Source: Zoroaster sp. YZ-2022 (lineage: Eukaryota > Echinodermata > Asteroidea > Forcipulatida > Zoroasteridae). Taken from it: a stretch of 64,000 nucleotides of DNA. The DNA is taken from positions 37,140,590 to 37,204,589 of the forward strand of contig CM055822.1 of NCBI GenBank assembly GCA_029582265.1. The letters run 5' to 3'. Shown here in pieces: positions 36,601 to 46,899 of the stretch. The translations under genes were made by a program, and so were the position numbers. Positions within the stretch are counted from its first letter, which is position 1. Each line of letters begins with the position of its first letter. The notes beneath the pieces were generated by a model. It saw only the letters and a list, made by a program, of their open reading frames with translations. It made no database searches and had not been told where the DNA came from.

Positions 36601-39600
36601 GGCACATAGACAGACAGCATGCCCCGTGTATGCAACATACATAAAAGAACCAGCCTGTGAACATTTCAGCTATAGCTACGTTTTGTTGTTAAAGGGAAGA
36701 AAAGGGAAGATGAGTTCCTGCGACGATAACATTCTGTTTGCAGTGATACTTTTGTCCATTACATTTGGAGGAATGTAAAGTTCATAATGAGAAAGGTTGA
36801 GTGTGCATAATGTTCCATTTAGGCTGAGTGTTTTTGACACCTTTGCTCCCTTTTTGCAATAGATGTTCATCGCATAGAAATACTGTACATGGTGTCTTTA
36901 CAACAACGTAAACTCGTCGTTTGTTTTTACAAAGAGACAAGCATGTCGAATAATACGGGACGGGAATAATCGCCCTTGAAACTGTTGTCATTTTTTTTTT
37001 ACGATTCTTATAAATTTAAATCTTGTTCATTATTATATATAATATAATTGGAAACAAATATGCCGGTCCCTTCGTGCACACGAAAAAAAAGAGGCCACAT
37101 ACTTGTAAGCCACAAGACAATGATGTCGCAAACTAGCCAAGGTTGGACTTTCACCTTTGTGTACTATGGTGACGTCCAGGATTAAAACAAAAATAAAAAA
37201 TCATGCTAGTACAGAAAAAGAAAGATTTGCATTTGTGTGTGTGAAGCTGCTGAAACTCAGCAGCAGAATCCCATAACCAAATGCAAGGCACCTCAGCGAG
37301 GTTTGAATTAAAATTTTCTTCGTGCTTCTTTACTCGCTGATAGTGTAAAGCATGAATTTAAACAAACAATTAAAAAAACAATCGCATAAAAAAAATATTA
37401 CAGATGTCAGGATGCGCCGGTTGGGGTAGATTTTTGGGAGGGGTCAATTGGGGAAAACATATCCCTACTACCCCTTCGCCCAAATATTAAAACAAACAAA
37501 ATAATAAAGTACAGGTATTAAGTTTGTAGAAAACAAACTCAGGGTGTTCGAGTGTGTGATGACGTCATCACCTAAAGTTGTTAAAAGACAATAGTTACTT
37601 CAGGAGATATGAATTTTCATAATATACCGGTATAATTAAAATAACATATAATGTGCTATACTGAATACATTAACTGGAAGTTCAGTCATCCCATATAGTT
37701 TTAAATTCTTCCAACCGTAATTTCTGGTTCAATCATGTGACGTCATTCATACTTCACAACATTTTTCCTCATAATATGGGTGTCAATTGTGCCAAATTCT
37801 GTCTGTTTTCTTAAGATAGCAAAAAGTGACTTGTTTAAACCTGCCGCTAGAGGGCGCTGTTAAGAGCAATGACGTCACCAAATATATTTTCGAAAAGAGC
37901 AGATCCCACTTAACATATAAACCCAGATTGTTTTTTCGAATACCCTTTCAGATTTGCGTTTCAAAGAACTTGAACTTCCAGTTTGGACCGGAAGTAAGGG
38001 TTAATAAGGTCATGTCATGTATCAAATGTCGAGTCCTCCATGCTCTGTATGATTATGAAGGAATCAAGAAATTATTTATTGTGGTTCACGAGATATAAAA
38101 TATATTGTTTTAATTATAATTAATTATGTAATAATTCATTAGATAACCTCACCATGGCGTCACAACGTTACCTGGAACTATATGTTGAGGTCTAATTATT
38201 TGTTAAGTTTTAAGGTTCTTTGAACTCCGCAACTATGTTTTGGCTAAACAAATACATTTACAGAATTATGATTCAGAACATTTCTTCACTTAAACTTCTG
38301 TTTTCGACCGGAAGGAGAGGTCAGATTAGGGTCATGTCTGTGAACGAAATGTGACATAGTTCAAGGTCTATAAGATGATGCAAAGATTGTGAAAATATAT
38401 TTTGTGGTTCATGAGATATAATTTTTTGAAATATTAAACTTTGATTTAGTGTAATTTGATATCTGATGACCTCACCATGACGTCACAACTTATACAACTA
38501 CTTGTTAAGAAGAAGAAGAATAACAATAAAAAATGTTGTCAATGTACCTGTGTATAGTGTCCACAGCTCTTTCCCTTATCACACTTAATGGTTTCGTAGG
38601 AGTAAAATTTCACCTCATTGTACCAGGACTGCACGGCTATCTCTCCTTTAGGGCGTTTAGACTCGTTTGAGGGCCCTATACAAAACAGATTCTGCCCAAG
38701 TATTATATAAGGACTGATGTTGTCGTCTGGCTGACCATGCCCCCAAATGCAAGAATCGCTCCACTGCTGAGCCATTGTGGCTAAAGAATCATCCCACATC
38801 TAACGGAGGAAATGTCAAAAGTTGAACCCGCATTAATCTTGGTAAACATCAAAAAACATTGTTATCTCAAAGCTTACTTGAGCTGCTTGGCATCATCAGG
38901 GACACACTCTCGTAAATGTGGTCCCGTATTGAGACCACCCCCTGGGTTTTCATAAGTTAATAACTTGGTTATAAAATAACTTTCACGCAAAATAGCTGCG
39001 GAAATATCCATTTTTGGCGCACAGTGGGCCAGGTTGGGACCAAAGTGCGCCAAAACTAAGTTTTCCATTTTTTTAATGGCATATTAGACCCAGATGTTTT
39101 CGGACCCGCAGATGTCAATGGAAGTGTTTTTAAACATTTTTGACGTCATCAAAATACTGATTTCTGATTGGACCGCGGATAATTCACGCTTTATAGCCTC
39201 AATTGAGTTTTTGTTCGTTTTAAATTACACTAATCGAGTTATGTGTTACGGCTGAGGATAAAATTATCGTTAAACAATAATAATAATAATGTATAGATTT
39301 ATATAGCGCACGTATCCACCAACTAAGTGGCGCTCAAGGCGCATTATATTATTATCCCTGCTCATAAGGCTCATAAATCATTCCTGAAACCATCTCAGCT
39401 CCCTGGGGAGTATACAGCTCAATTGCTGCCATTTCTATAGCGCATAGAGAGCAAACCATCTCTGCCTTCACAGGTACCCATTTAACCCCTGGGTGGAGAG
39501 AAGCAATTATGGTTAAGTGTCTTGCTCAAGGACACAGATGTCACGGCTGGGGCTCGAACCCACACTCTGCTGCTGGCAACACCAGAACTTGAGTTCAGTG

Positions 39601-42600
39601 CGCTAGACCGCTCAGCCACGACAATCCACTTTACGTGCATTATACAACACACGGGACCTACGGCTTTACGTCCCATCCGAAGGACGAAGCAATTATGGTT
39701 AAGTACCTTGCTCAAGGATACAAGTGTCACGACCGGGGCTCGAACCCACACCCTGCTGCTGGCAACACCAGAACTTGAGTTCGGTGCGCTAGACCGCTCG
39801 GCCACGACACTCCACATGAGGAAGTTTGTGATTTAAATCCATTGTATACTATTGGTAATGTTTGTAAAAATGTTTCTAAAAGTATCCTTATTTTCTTTGA
39901 ATCAAGATATACATTCAGCTTCAGGGAAATATGGCGAGAATCGGTGGGAATTTCTAGTTCCTCCATAGCTGAATAAAAAAGCTATATTTTATATATTTTT
40001 AAACCACATTCCTGAGATTTAACTGATGAAATCAAAAAGCTAATTTACAAACGACTTAATTTTTTAAGAATATAGATCATGCACTGGGTTTACTTCAATT
40101 TACATGACGATAGCTTCAGTCAAAGCCCACAATGACAATTTTAAATGTATTACCAGCAATCGGCTTTTATCAATTTTTTTTTCCAGTTTTTGAGATTGTC
40201 GGGCAGTTCTACAGACATTAAATATTAATTTGACTTTAAATTGTTTATAAAATAGTCGCAGGGGATCTTAGCAACCTAAAAAATTTAAAGAAAATGAAAT
40301 CTGGAACATACGCAAAATAATGACCCCTTTTGGTTTCGCCCTGGCCCACTGTGCGGCGTCTTCAACCAGAAACGACATAAACGAGAGTAAATAGCGCCCG
40401 CTGTTGACCATAATATTGAGGAAATTCTAGTAGTAACCCATGTTTCCTTTCTCTTATCACAGGCTCCACACGAATTTCAATGTCTAATTGTATTTTGTGA
40501 ACAAGGTAGGTTAATCAATGATATTTTGTTACATCATATGAAACTATGTTGTAAATGTCGATACAATAATAATTTTACATAATAGTTTTGTTTCAATTTG
40601 CACAACCGATTTCGTGGAAAAAGAAACCAGGGATATATATTAATGTAGAGCCTGGACATGACCAAGCGGCACAAATGTACCAATTATGTAGTTATAGCGT
40701 GAACCATTATTGCTTGGGTCCAGGCTTATAATTATAAATATTACGAACCCCTTGATAATTAACAGAATTTATAATTAGGTCAACAAAATCCTCTTTCAAA
40801 TGGACAATTCCAGTTTTGTTGTTTTCTATTTACTTCTATTAAATCTAACCGGAATACGGGTAGATGAACCAATGAGGAAAGGTGGCACTTTGTAAGTGCA
40901 CAAGAAGGTTTCTTTTTAGCTGAGTTTCCAAGCTTCAACTTCACGTGTTCTATTCACCAGGTTCTCGCAAAACTTCCCCAAATATTGAGGACGAACATTT
41001 CTTCCTTCGGCAGGTCAAGGGAAGGCATTAATTCTCGAGAAACATTAATGATCGCGGATTTACAAACATTTACTTGACGTCCTAGTGGATTTGATGTTGA
41101 CATCAAATACTCATTTGTTTTTACCATTGTTTATAACTTTTCTTTTGGAAATATATAAACTATTTTGTACACAAAATAGTTTACAATTTAAATTTAATTT
41201 TATACATAAAATTGTACTAAGGGCATTTTAAACATATTCTTAATTTCTTTTAAAGTAGAGTTTTCATGGGTGGGTTGATTGGTCTGTTGGTGGTTGCTGC
41301 ATTCAAACTAATTTTTTTTCAACCAGATTTTGAAAATATCGTAATGATATGTTTGATAATGATATGATAATGATATGTTTGGGCTGATTTGACAGTAAAA
41401 TAATTGAACGTTGAGTTGCTATTTTTTCTTGGATTAAAGGGAAAAAAATAGCATTTCGGATGTAGGAAACTGTAGATAAAGGCGATTTATTAAAACGCGC
41501 TTGATTCTGATTGACAGCCGTGCTGGCCAATCAGAAGCCTGCCCCATGCCCTCAACCCGTTACATACAATAAAGCTTATAACTTCCTTAACAACGATATT
41601 ATATTTCACAATTCGTTCACTTTATAAATTCTGTGCTGTTAATTTATGCAATTGTTCTGTAGAAAATCATTGTTAGTCCACAGCGTTGTTACACTGTTCT
41701 GTTACAATGAATTATTACAGTGAATTGTACAAATATAGAAGTCCAGGCTTCTACGCTTTGGCGACCGTAACTTCATCCTGAAAATTGCATCAAAGCTTCT
41801 TAGAAATAACCAGTACAAGAGATCCAAAGTATATTTATATGACCAATTTGGATCATCAGGCCAAAGCATTCAACCGAACTTGCAATAATCAGTGTAACAA
41901 GTAAAACTACATAGGCCTAAGCCTGTGGAAATAAAAAAGTTCTCCATCGGCGTTTTTTCTGGACCTGTCCAAGGCCTTTGGCACTGTTAATTAATGATTT
42001 ATGTACCACGTTTTTTTGCTGATGATATTAGTTTACTAATTAGCCATAACAACTTGCAAACTGCAATCAGAAATATCAATAAAGAACTAGAAAATATTGG
42101 CGACTGTTTTGAGCCAACAAGACAAATTACCAAACTTTTATTCCTAGAAAAATATAGATAAAACAATTCCGATTTCCGTACATTAAAGCTAATTTATATC
42201 AAGTAACGATATAATACAAAATCCCATGGTGTTTCTATCGATGACAATCTTTCATGGACTAATCACATGGTTTAACCAGTAAAACGTTGGAATTATTAAT
42301 AAATTAAAGCTTTTGTTATCCAAACATGTTCTTCTTACCATGTTAATATTAACTTAACCCATACTGCTCCATTAGGCCAAAAAAAAAGAAGATGTTGAGT
42401 TGCCCTCCACCGACCGACCCAAAAGTGCTAAATCTCGTGTCGGTTTTTTTTTTTTTTTTTTTTTTTTTTCTTTTTTTCCCGTCATTCATAGGCCTATTTA
42501 TTAATGAAACTTACCAATTTTTTTGTATAAAACATAATACGTTTGATTTGTGAAATTTTCCACTTTTTTTACCGGTAAATTTACCGGTACCCAAGACTCA

Positions 42601-45600
42601 ATCTACATGTTTTCAAATCGAATGGCCCCGGCCCTCACATGGTGCACTGCCTTCGCCAACGATTGCGACCCAAATCTACACGTTTTCCAATCGAATGGCC
42701 CTCACACGTTGTGCACTGGCTCCCCGCACTGTATGTGTGTCAACGATTGCGACTCGATCTACACGTTTTCAAATCGAATGGCCACTCACATGTTGCATAT
42801 TGAGCATTGCACGCAATATAAATTTGCTGTGTCAATCACAGCGAAAAGTACAACAAAAATGCTTGGGATACTTTTATTCTGAAGCAAAATTCCTTGCTGA
42901 TAGGTATACAAATGAAAAACATGGTATGTGGTTTCAGTTCCAATGCATTTCAATCTTAAAATGACAGTCAAGGGAAAAAAAAGAAAAAAAGAAAAAAATC
43001 CCGACCGACCGACCCCTTCAAATATTTTCACTGGAGGGCAACTCAACAAAAAAAAGTTGTTGGCCTTATTTGTTGATTTTAAAATACTTAAAGTATCCGA
43101 CCTCTATCAAATAAATTTAGGAAAATTCATATACAAGTATACACATAACAATTACCTAAAAGTTTTGATTATCTTATTAATATAGTGTCAGAAATTCACT
43201 CCCATCACAGTCGTAGCGCAACAAAAGTAAATTTGTATGTAAAGTATAATATATTAGCGTTCAACAGCTATTACTATTGGAACTCGATAATAAACTAAAT
43301 CTAACCCCTCCCTTTCGATATTCTATAAGAAGGTGAACAGAGAATCTTAAATTCCTATTTGCATTAAGTATACCGCCCACTGTTATGTTTGTTTGTTTTT
43401 GTTTTTGTTCGTCCATTCTGTAACTGAAATTATAAAGTAATTTGTTAATTTGTTTTGTCTGTTAAACGGGGAAGAGTAAAACAAGCCTATTATGGCTTTC
43501 CTACTTTCCCTATTATTTCAGAGCATGTATAAAAGTCTACTAATAAATTAATTATCATAAATCAAATAATTATATTTTGTATATTGCATGATGCATTGTT
43601 GTTATAATTATATTGTTTTGTTGTTTGTTAACAAATGAAATAAATGTGATTTATTCTATTTTGTAAATACACAATTTAACCACTGTTGTGCAACAACACA
43701 CTAAGCATTTACGTAGCGCCCACTGTTGACACACAGACAGACTTACATCAGAATCTACTGTAGTAATAATAAAAAAAAGTAGACGTTGCGGTTATTTTAC
43801 AACAGAAATCTCAGCTGGCATTGCGTACATTAAACAAATGTAGCCTTAAGTTTGTACCGTGTCAAGTGGACCGGTTAGCTCAGTTGGTAGAGCGCTTGTA
43901 CGGTATTCGGGAGGTCGCGGGTTCGAGTCCGGCATCAGCCAATTTTTCTTTGTTCGCTTCCCTTGTGTGATCCCCGCTACTGCCGTTACCCGGGTTGTTT
44001 GCATCTGACCGGGGCTTGATCCCTGGCTACTCGGCAGATATGGTTTGGCCTCTGACCTGGCCCCATAGAGCAATAGATAATTGGCATAAGTGGACCGCCC
44101 ACCAACATAGGGGCTGGTTAGCTCAGTTGGTAGAGCGCTCGTCTGGTATTCGAGTGGTCGCGGGTTCGAGTCCGGCATCAGCCAATATTTCTTTGCTCGC
44201 GAACCGTTTATATAATATTCAGGTCAGTTTCTCCCTATAAATCTACTTTGTGTACAACCACGTAAAAGGCTTGTGTCCCAAGTTGTGTGATCCCCGCTAC
44301 TGCCGTTACCCAGGTTGTTTGCATCTGACCGGGGCTTGATCCCTGGCTACTCGGCAGATATGGTTTGGCATCTGACCTGGCCCCATAGAGCAATAGATAA
44401 GGTAATTGGCATAAGTGGACCACCCACCAACATAGGGGCTGGTTAGCTCAGTTGGTAGAACATATAAAAAACACATCCATTTATAGGGAAAAGGGAAAGC
44501 AAAGGATCATGGGGCGGGATCCAAAAAAGCGGGAAAATAGTAGCCAATTAAGGATAAGCATCAGTCTAGAAAAGCCAATAGGAATATCAGAAGTGAACAA
44601 AGGAAGGATTAGTGAGCCACACAATAAGTAGACGTGGCGGATTGTGGTAAAGCTACATCAAGAAGCAACGGTACAACTGGATTGCCCACATCACAAGGCA
44701 GAAAGACGTCAGAATGACTAAGCAATTAACATTTGATAATGAAAAATATGCCAAGAAATCTGGGATAACAGAAAATACACGTCGGCAAGTGCTCCTCCAC
44801 CAAGAAATTGTTTTCAATTTAAATGAAAAACAGGTAGATACTCAAATGGTAAAAAGAGAAAACTTTAAGATCTAAGGATCTTAACCACAAAATTCGGTGA
44901 ATATACGAATGTGGAATCAATCTATCTATCTATCTATCTATCTATCTACATTGATTTTGCTCCTTGGGTGTGGGGCAAAACTTAAGACCCCTTGAGAGCA
45001 ATTTAACCTGGAGATCACTGAGTACAGTTTCAAACAAATTAATTACAGTATGTGTTGGTGGGTTAGGGGTATTGTCACCAGAGGGTTTAGTGGTGATCTT
45101 ATGGAAACGCCTGTAGATGTATTTCTTCTGGTTAGCTTGCGCATTACGGCGTTTCTTGTCCTGTTGGCGTTGTAGGGAGGAACGGAGGTGGTTAATGTTG
45201 GAGGATAGAATGGCTTGGAAATGGTCCCATTCATGATCATTAGGGCAAGCCACTTTCAATTGAGATTCTGTACTTTCAATATCAAGTGACTGCTTGTCAA
45301 TGCATTTTAGGCATTGGGCTTCGAGAAGTTAAAGTAAATGGAAGGAAGTCTTGGTTTGTGTGGCATTCCATTTCTTACTGAATACGGGATCTACGTCCCC
45401 AAAGGAGGGGCTGCATTTGATTTTGAGACCCTTGGGGAGAATACGGGATAAACGATAGAAACGATAGTTATCAGGTGAGATAGATAACGTACTCTCTTTT
45501 CCTCAAGTTTGCGCAATTTGGAAAAGGCATTTAGTATTAAGCGATGACATAGAGAAAAGCAATATGCATTATATGTATTTTTAAAAAAAGGGTTGAAAAG

Positions 45601-45767
45601 GGAGTTAGGTAAAAATGAGAAGCTGTAGGGGGAAAGGGTTAATATACAAGCTGTTAAAACAAATACCTGAAAAGAGAGTGGGCTATTACAAAGAGCTGTG
45701 GAGAGAACGGGTTAAAACAAATACCTTAAAAGGGAACGGGTTAATACAAAAAACTCGGGAGAACGGG

Positions 45768-45860
<93 letters not shown>

Positions 45861-46860
45861 CGTGAAGCGAGCAAAGAAAAACTGGCTGATATATATAGAG
45901 AGAGAGTTGAGATTTAGAATAAAACAATGAATATTGCAAATAATTAATAAACATATCGACTACGGACAGGGTGCTTTTTAGTACGAATAATATTATACGC
46001 ATTATTAACGTTTTGCATTTATAAAACATGTTATTATTATTAGTTTTTTATTACTATCAAGATCATTATCATATGAAATTTCGAATCAATGATAACAGTC
46101 ACCCTTCTATTCACACATTAAAAACATAATTACGATAAATTATACCAAAGCTACTGTCTCGCAGTAAATACTGTGGACATTTTAAAAAACTTGTGGGTGA
46201 GGGAAAGTTACTTTTGCATTACACATATGAAACAAGTTTTCCTTTCATTTATGGAGTGATGGTCGATGCTACCCTCAGTGTGTTTTCTTTCAATATTTTA
46301 CAACTTTTGTGTAGACCAATAAACGCATTGTGTGTGTGGGGGGTGGGGGGGGAGCGGGTGTGTGTTTAAGTTGTTAACGCCTTAACGTGTTTCGGCCAAA
46401 ACAAAATTGACACCACGACGCGTTTTAGACAACAACAAAAAACAAAACAAAAAAAACGCGTTTATAAGTTGTTTAAATATTAACATTTGTATTTGCAGTC
46501 ACTACAGCACTACATGTAACGTATAAAACACTGCAATTGTGTAGTATTTAGCTAGAGATAGATGCAGAATGATATACTGACCATGTATTTCATGTTTGCG
46601 GCAGGTGGAGTCGTGTTTCCCCGAAGCTCATTGTGTTTGTCCAAGATAGCGGCGGCTTCATCCGCAGTAAAATCCGACGCGCTGGCTAACCTCTTGGCAC
46701 GGTGCCGGTCGCCTGACGCTCCGGCCGGTAGGCGTCCTGAATCGGTCAAAGACATTTCTGGTACCAGTACCCGTTCTTTAATCGTGTCTTCTGTGGAAAC
46801 AACGATGGGAAAAGCGAGTACATGAAGGCCAAAGAGGATTAATAAGCCAATTCTGGCCAT
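25604..46860 (-). CDS. Gene B: secreted CAP/EGF/ShKT protein
   Basis: Eight minus-strand exons join: 46860-46582, 38799-38548, 36226-36117, 35312-35221, 33341-33312, 29430-29338, 26936-26823 and 25629-25604, together 996 nt or 332 residues. The product has a signal peptide, a propeptide ending in RHRAKR, a full CAP domain (His in DKHNELRG, Glu in WYNE, His in CGHYTQ), the CRISP-type hinge, an EGF-like module and ShKT. The first CAP acidic position is Gln (GQN), as in gene C. It lies head to head with gene C, about 4 kb apart. No stalk or membrane exons were found, and the last exon has a one-base loss at its donor, so the 3' end is unresolved: it may be a soluble form or a damaged gene. Confidence 0.83.
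26823..26936 (-). CDS. Gene B exon 7: ShKT domain
   Basis: A 114-nt exon encodes ICEDTSPKCGDGWQYDWCD and the CPAFCDLCK end, with six cysteines in ShKT spacing. Acceptor aatcacag, donor gtaagaaa. Length equals gene A's. Upstream in the intron lies the 27032-27717 trinucleotide minisatellite. Confidence 0.93.
27032..27717 (+). repeat. GAY/GAT minisatellite with (GGT)n end
   Basis: About 560 bp of gatgatgacgac-type triplets are punctuated every 30-60 bp by gacaattattacaatgatga, a higher-order unit. It ends in an uninterrupted (ggt) run of about 18 copies at 27641-27694. Frames across it (poly-Asp, or Thr/Met) are not genes. It sits in gene B's intron about 100 bp from the ShKT acceptor. Confidence 0.95.
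27946..28080 (-). repeat. Fold-back family F, one-armed copy
   Basis: tggccaatttcaaaactgtt and the internal tttttcggcattcatgaata match the reverse complement of 1334-1599. The second arm is absent, so the copy is truncated. Confidence 0.65.
28090..29330. other. Intron of gene B, no clear feature
   Basis: AT-rich sequence with short poly-C runs at about 28128 and 29020. I see no exon, SINE or paired repeat. Confidence 0.5.
29338..29430 (-). CDS. Gene B exon 6: EGF-like domain
   Basis: A 93-nt exon encodes DCAQVCQNCGTL, then CTCSC and PGGFHGTDCS, phase 1 to 1, from acceptor ttaacag to donor gtaagtat. Its last carried base is A rather than G as in genes A and C, so the first ShKT codon becomes Lys. 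Confidence 0.92.
29672..29791 (+). repeat. 15-bp G-rich tandem repeat
   Basis: About seven copies of ggtatgttgggtggg occur in near-perfect tandem. Regular GGG and GGGG runs could fold as G-quadruplexes on this strand, which is the template strand for gene B. It lies about 240 bp upstream of the EGF-like exon of gene B. Confidence 0.92.
31426..31798 (-). repeat. SINE-1 copy inserted in repeat R
   Basis: (aat)n tail at 31426, body, and head ending ctcgaccatggcactcc. The B-box gggattcgaaccc and the cttgctcaagga motif are intact. Compared with repeat R copy 2 it sits between agtgactt and ccgctagag, so it came after the R copies diverged. Confidence 0.9.
32185..32692. mobile_element. Fold-back element inserted in repeat R
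   Basis: Ends agaggggctctaaggtcaaa and its complement tttgacc-ttagagcccctct begin arms of more than 150 bp (ttttgtgatgcactcatttt is mirrored at 32649). The empty site, gttttaaggttct, is seen in R copy 2 near 38210, so only two bases (aa or ta) can have been duplicated. Confidence 0.88.
33312..33341 (-). CDS. Gene B exon 5: micro-exon before EGF-like domain
   Basis: A 30-nt exon encodes RLCSTHDEPC between acceptor ttgcag and donor gtaagttt. A repeat element with the end sequence ctcgaacacc stops about 15 bp inside the following intron, so the donor lies next to transposon-derived DNA. Confidence 0.87.
33855..34190. repeat. Repeat shared with the gene C intron
   Basis: gttgagataaacatatggtg and ttaccgcaaacggaaacgat at about 34001-34045 recur at 58747-58790 (ttaccgcaaaccgaaacgat), and a diverged third piece lies at about 34130. 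A poly-C run lies at 34091-34105. The family is unrecognised. Confidence 0.55.
34302..34560. repeat. Poly-G/poly-C flanked repeat
   Basis: Repeated gggg runs at 34346-34360, 34459-34468 and c-runs at about 34498-34506 flank inverted pieces such as gcggcacc and gcgcagccgctgg. Similar G/C-run repeats with ggcgtagccac or ggcgcaccc lie at 50250-50435 and about 57620 and 58500. Confidence 0.5.
35221..35312 (-). CDS. Gene B exon 4: hinge
   Basis: A 92-nt exon (phase 2 in, 1 out) encodes AGNYYRTKPYLTGTPCTKC and DSGIGQCYGNQC, nearly identical to gene A at 3265-3356. Acceptor cattttag, donor gtaagtaa. Confidence 0.92.
36117..36226 (-). CDS. Gene B exon 3: end of CAP domain
   Basis: A 110-nt exon (phase 0 in, 2 out) encodes VVWANTNIVGCGMTFCPV and ends in IITCNYGPA, the complete CRISP-family motif. 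Acceptor ...atgcag, donor gtaagtca. Across the junction the residues read GHYTQ-VVWANT, matching the other CRISP signature. Confidence 0.92.
36262..36625 (+). pseudogene. Non-LTR retrotransposon C-terminal fragment
   Basis: The frame reads NKIKNRKCKYFGHIIRTEKL, then LQRQILEGRVAGTRKRG and a stop. A shifted continuation reads NIKEWIGMQYRECVRTSQDR and AADLLAGDG. This is the conserved tail of many animal non-LTR reverse transcriptase ORFs. It is broken by a stop and lies 36 bp from gene B exon 3, on the opposite strand. Confidence 0.75.
37513..38508. mobile_element. Large repeat R, copy 2
   Basis: Colinear with copy 1 (31085-33170) from aggtattaagtttg through gggtgttcgagtgtg, ctagagggcgctgttaagag and cttccagtttggaccgg to gatgacctcaccatgacgtc. 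It lacks the SINE-1 and fold-back insertions and is shorter by one internal motif block. It ends about 40 bp before gene B exon 2, in the following intron. Confidence 0.82.
38548..38799 (-). CDS. Gene B exon 2: CAP domain core
   Basis: This 252-nt exon (phase 0 to 0) encodes MWDDSLATMAQQWSDSCIW, then GQNLFC, SWYNEVKFYSYE and finally SCGHYTQ, followed by a gtac donor. The MAQQW, WYNE and GHYTQ motifs are diagnostic of the CAP family. Gln replaces the usual Glu in the G-E-N motif. The methionine at its start is internal, not an initiator: the acceptor is ccgttag and the CAP start lies in exon 1. Confidence 0.93.
39276..39628 (-). repeat. SINE-1 copy
   Basis: (aat)n tail, full body (gcgcacgtatccaccaacta, ctcaaggcgcattatatt) and tRNA-Leu-like head ending gctcagccacgacaatcc. 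It is nested in the cacagtggg element. Confidence 0.92.
39629..39813 (-). repeat. SINE-1 head with a different body
   Basis: The tRNA-Leu-like head (gctcggccacgacactcc on the plus strand) joins a short body containing cggctttacgtcccatccga. Its body differs from the neighbouring SINE-1 but the head is the same. It directly abuts the previous copy. Confidence 0.75.
40381..41951. other. Intron 1 of gene B, no clear feature
   Basis: AT-rich DNA without a recognisable exon or paired repeat. This and the following repeat-rich 4.6 kb form most of the 7.8-kb first intron of gene B. Confidence 0.5.
41952..43330 (+). pseudogene. Decayed LINE reverse transcriptase, interrupted
   Basis: The plus strand reads FLDLSKAFGTVN, then FFADDISLLISHNNLQTAI with the catalytic FADD motif, and DNLSWTNHM. 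After an insertion (42393-43047) it resumes with ILKVSDLYQINLGKFIYKY. These are conserved blocks of non-LTR reverse transcriptases. The block between AF-x-TVN and FADD is deleted, and stops and shifts are frequent. Confidence 0.78.
42393..43047. mobile_element. Inverted-repeat element inserted in the LINE
   Basis: gttgagttgccctcca and the complement ggagggcaactcaac bound 655 bp, with ccgaccgaccc and poly-T/poly-A tracts next to each end. Inside are three imperfect units of about 60-120 bp containing tctacacgttttcaaatcga and atggccctcaca. The LINE frame resumes on the far side. Confidence 0.78.
43869..44459 (+). repeat. SINE-2 tandem: two full heads and a third start
   Basis: Heads at 43869-43941 and 44112-44184 (73 nt) and a broken one at 44437-44459 are separated by the SINE-2 body (cggggcttgatccctggcta, ggcataagtggacc). 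The second head folds well: a 7-bp acceptor stem, agctcagttggtagagc D-arm and anticodon loop ctggtat (GGU, Thr-like). T-stem mismatches and the repeat context argue against a working tRNA gene. Confidence 0.88.
44636..44880 (+). pseudogene. Retroelement ORF fragment, weak
   Basis: A frame around 44650-44870 reads YIKKQRYNWIAHITRQKDVR, then MTKQLTFDN. It resembles the C-terminal 'W-x-GH-x-x-R' region of RTE-like or other non-LTR ORFs. It is isolated, and assignment is tentative. Confidence 0.4.
44921..44948 (+). repeat. (ATCT)n microsatellite
   Basis: About seven copies of the tetranucleotide at the junction between two retroelement fragments. Confidence 0.9.
44949..45560 (-). pseudogene. Retroelement fragment with LLSRGLKFCPTP motif (Penelope-like?)
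   Basis: The minus strand reads VACPNDHEWDHFQAI, a basic QQDKKRRNAQANQKK stretch, and VINLFETVLSDLQVKLLSRG followed by LKFCPTP. The last motif precedes the reverse transcriptase domain in Penelope-like elements; that family assignment is from memory of the motif. The reverse transcriptase domain itself is absent, and an upstream frame holds stops. Confidence 0.5.
45768..45857 (+). repeat. (TA)n microsatellite with SINE-2 stub
   Basis: About 90 bp of ta repeats. It is directly followed at 45860-45888 by gaagcgagcaaagaaaaact and ggctgat, the start of a SINE-2 head that then breaks off into more at/ta DNA. Confidence 0.95.
46582..46860 (-). CDS. Gene B exon 1: signal peptide, propeptide, CAP start
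   Basis: The frame starts at the atg at 46860 with MARIGLLILFGLHVLAFPIV, a clear signal peptide. About 40 polar residues follow, ending in RHRAKR, a convertase-like site. The CAP domain then opens with AAAILDKHNELRG and PPAANMKYM. The donor is gtcagt, phase 0. Gene C has no comparable propeptide. Of the upstream sequence I note only a CCAAT-like motif (caattgg near 47040) and a cacgtg at about 46999; no clear TATA box. Confidence 0.9.
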
Positions 46861-46899
46861 ATTGCGAAGATGGTCTATGATTCGTTTAGTTAAAATATC

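Larger units (their letters stand above)
39014..40365. mobile_element. About 1.35-kb inverted-repeat element with cacagtgggccagg ends
   Basis: gcgcacagtgggccagg at 39016 is mirrored by cctggcccactgtgcggc at about 40340. The cagtgggcc end is compatible with a hAT-type element, but no clear 8-bp duplication is visible and there is no transposase. Two SINE-1 copies are nested inside (39276-39813). Confidence 0.7.

Noticed and set aside
39482..39836. Frames of about 105 residues on both strands
   Set aside because: They fall inside SINE-1 heads and recur wherever this SINE occurs.
44112..44184. Functional tRNA-Thr gene
   Set aside because: Folds well, but a T-stem mismatch, several similar copies and the shared 3' body show a SINE head.
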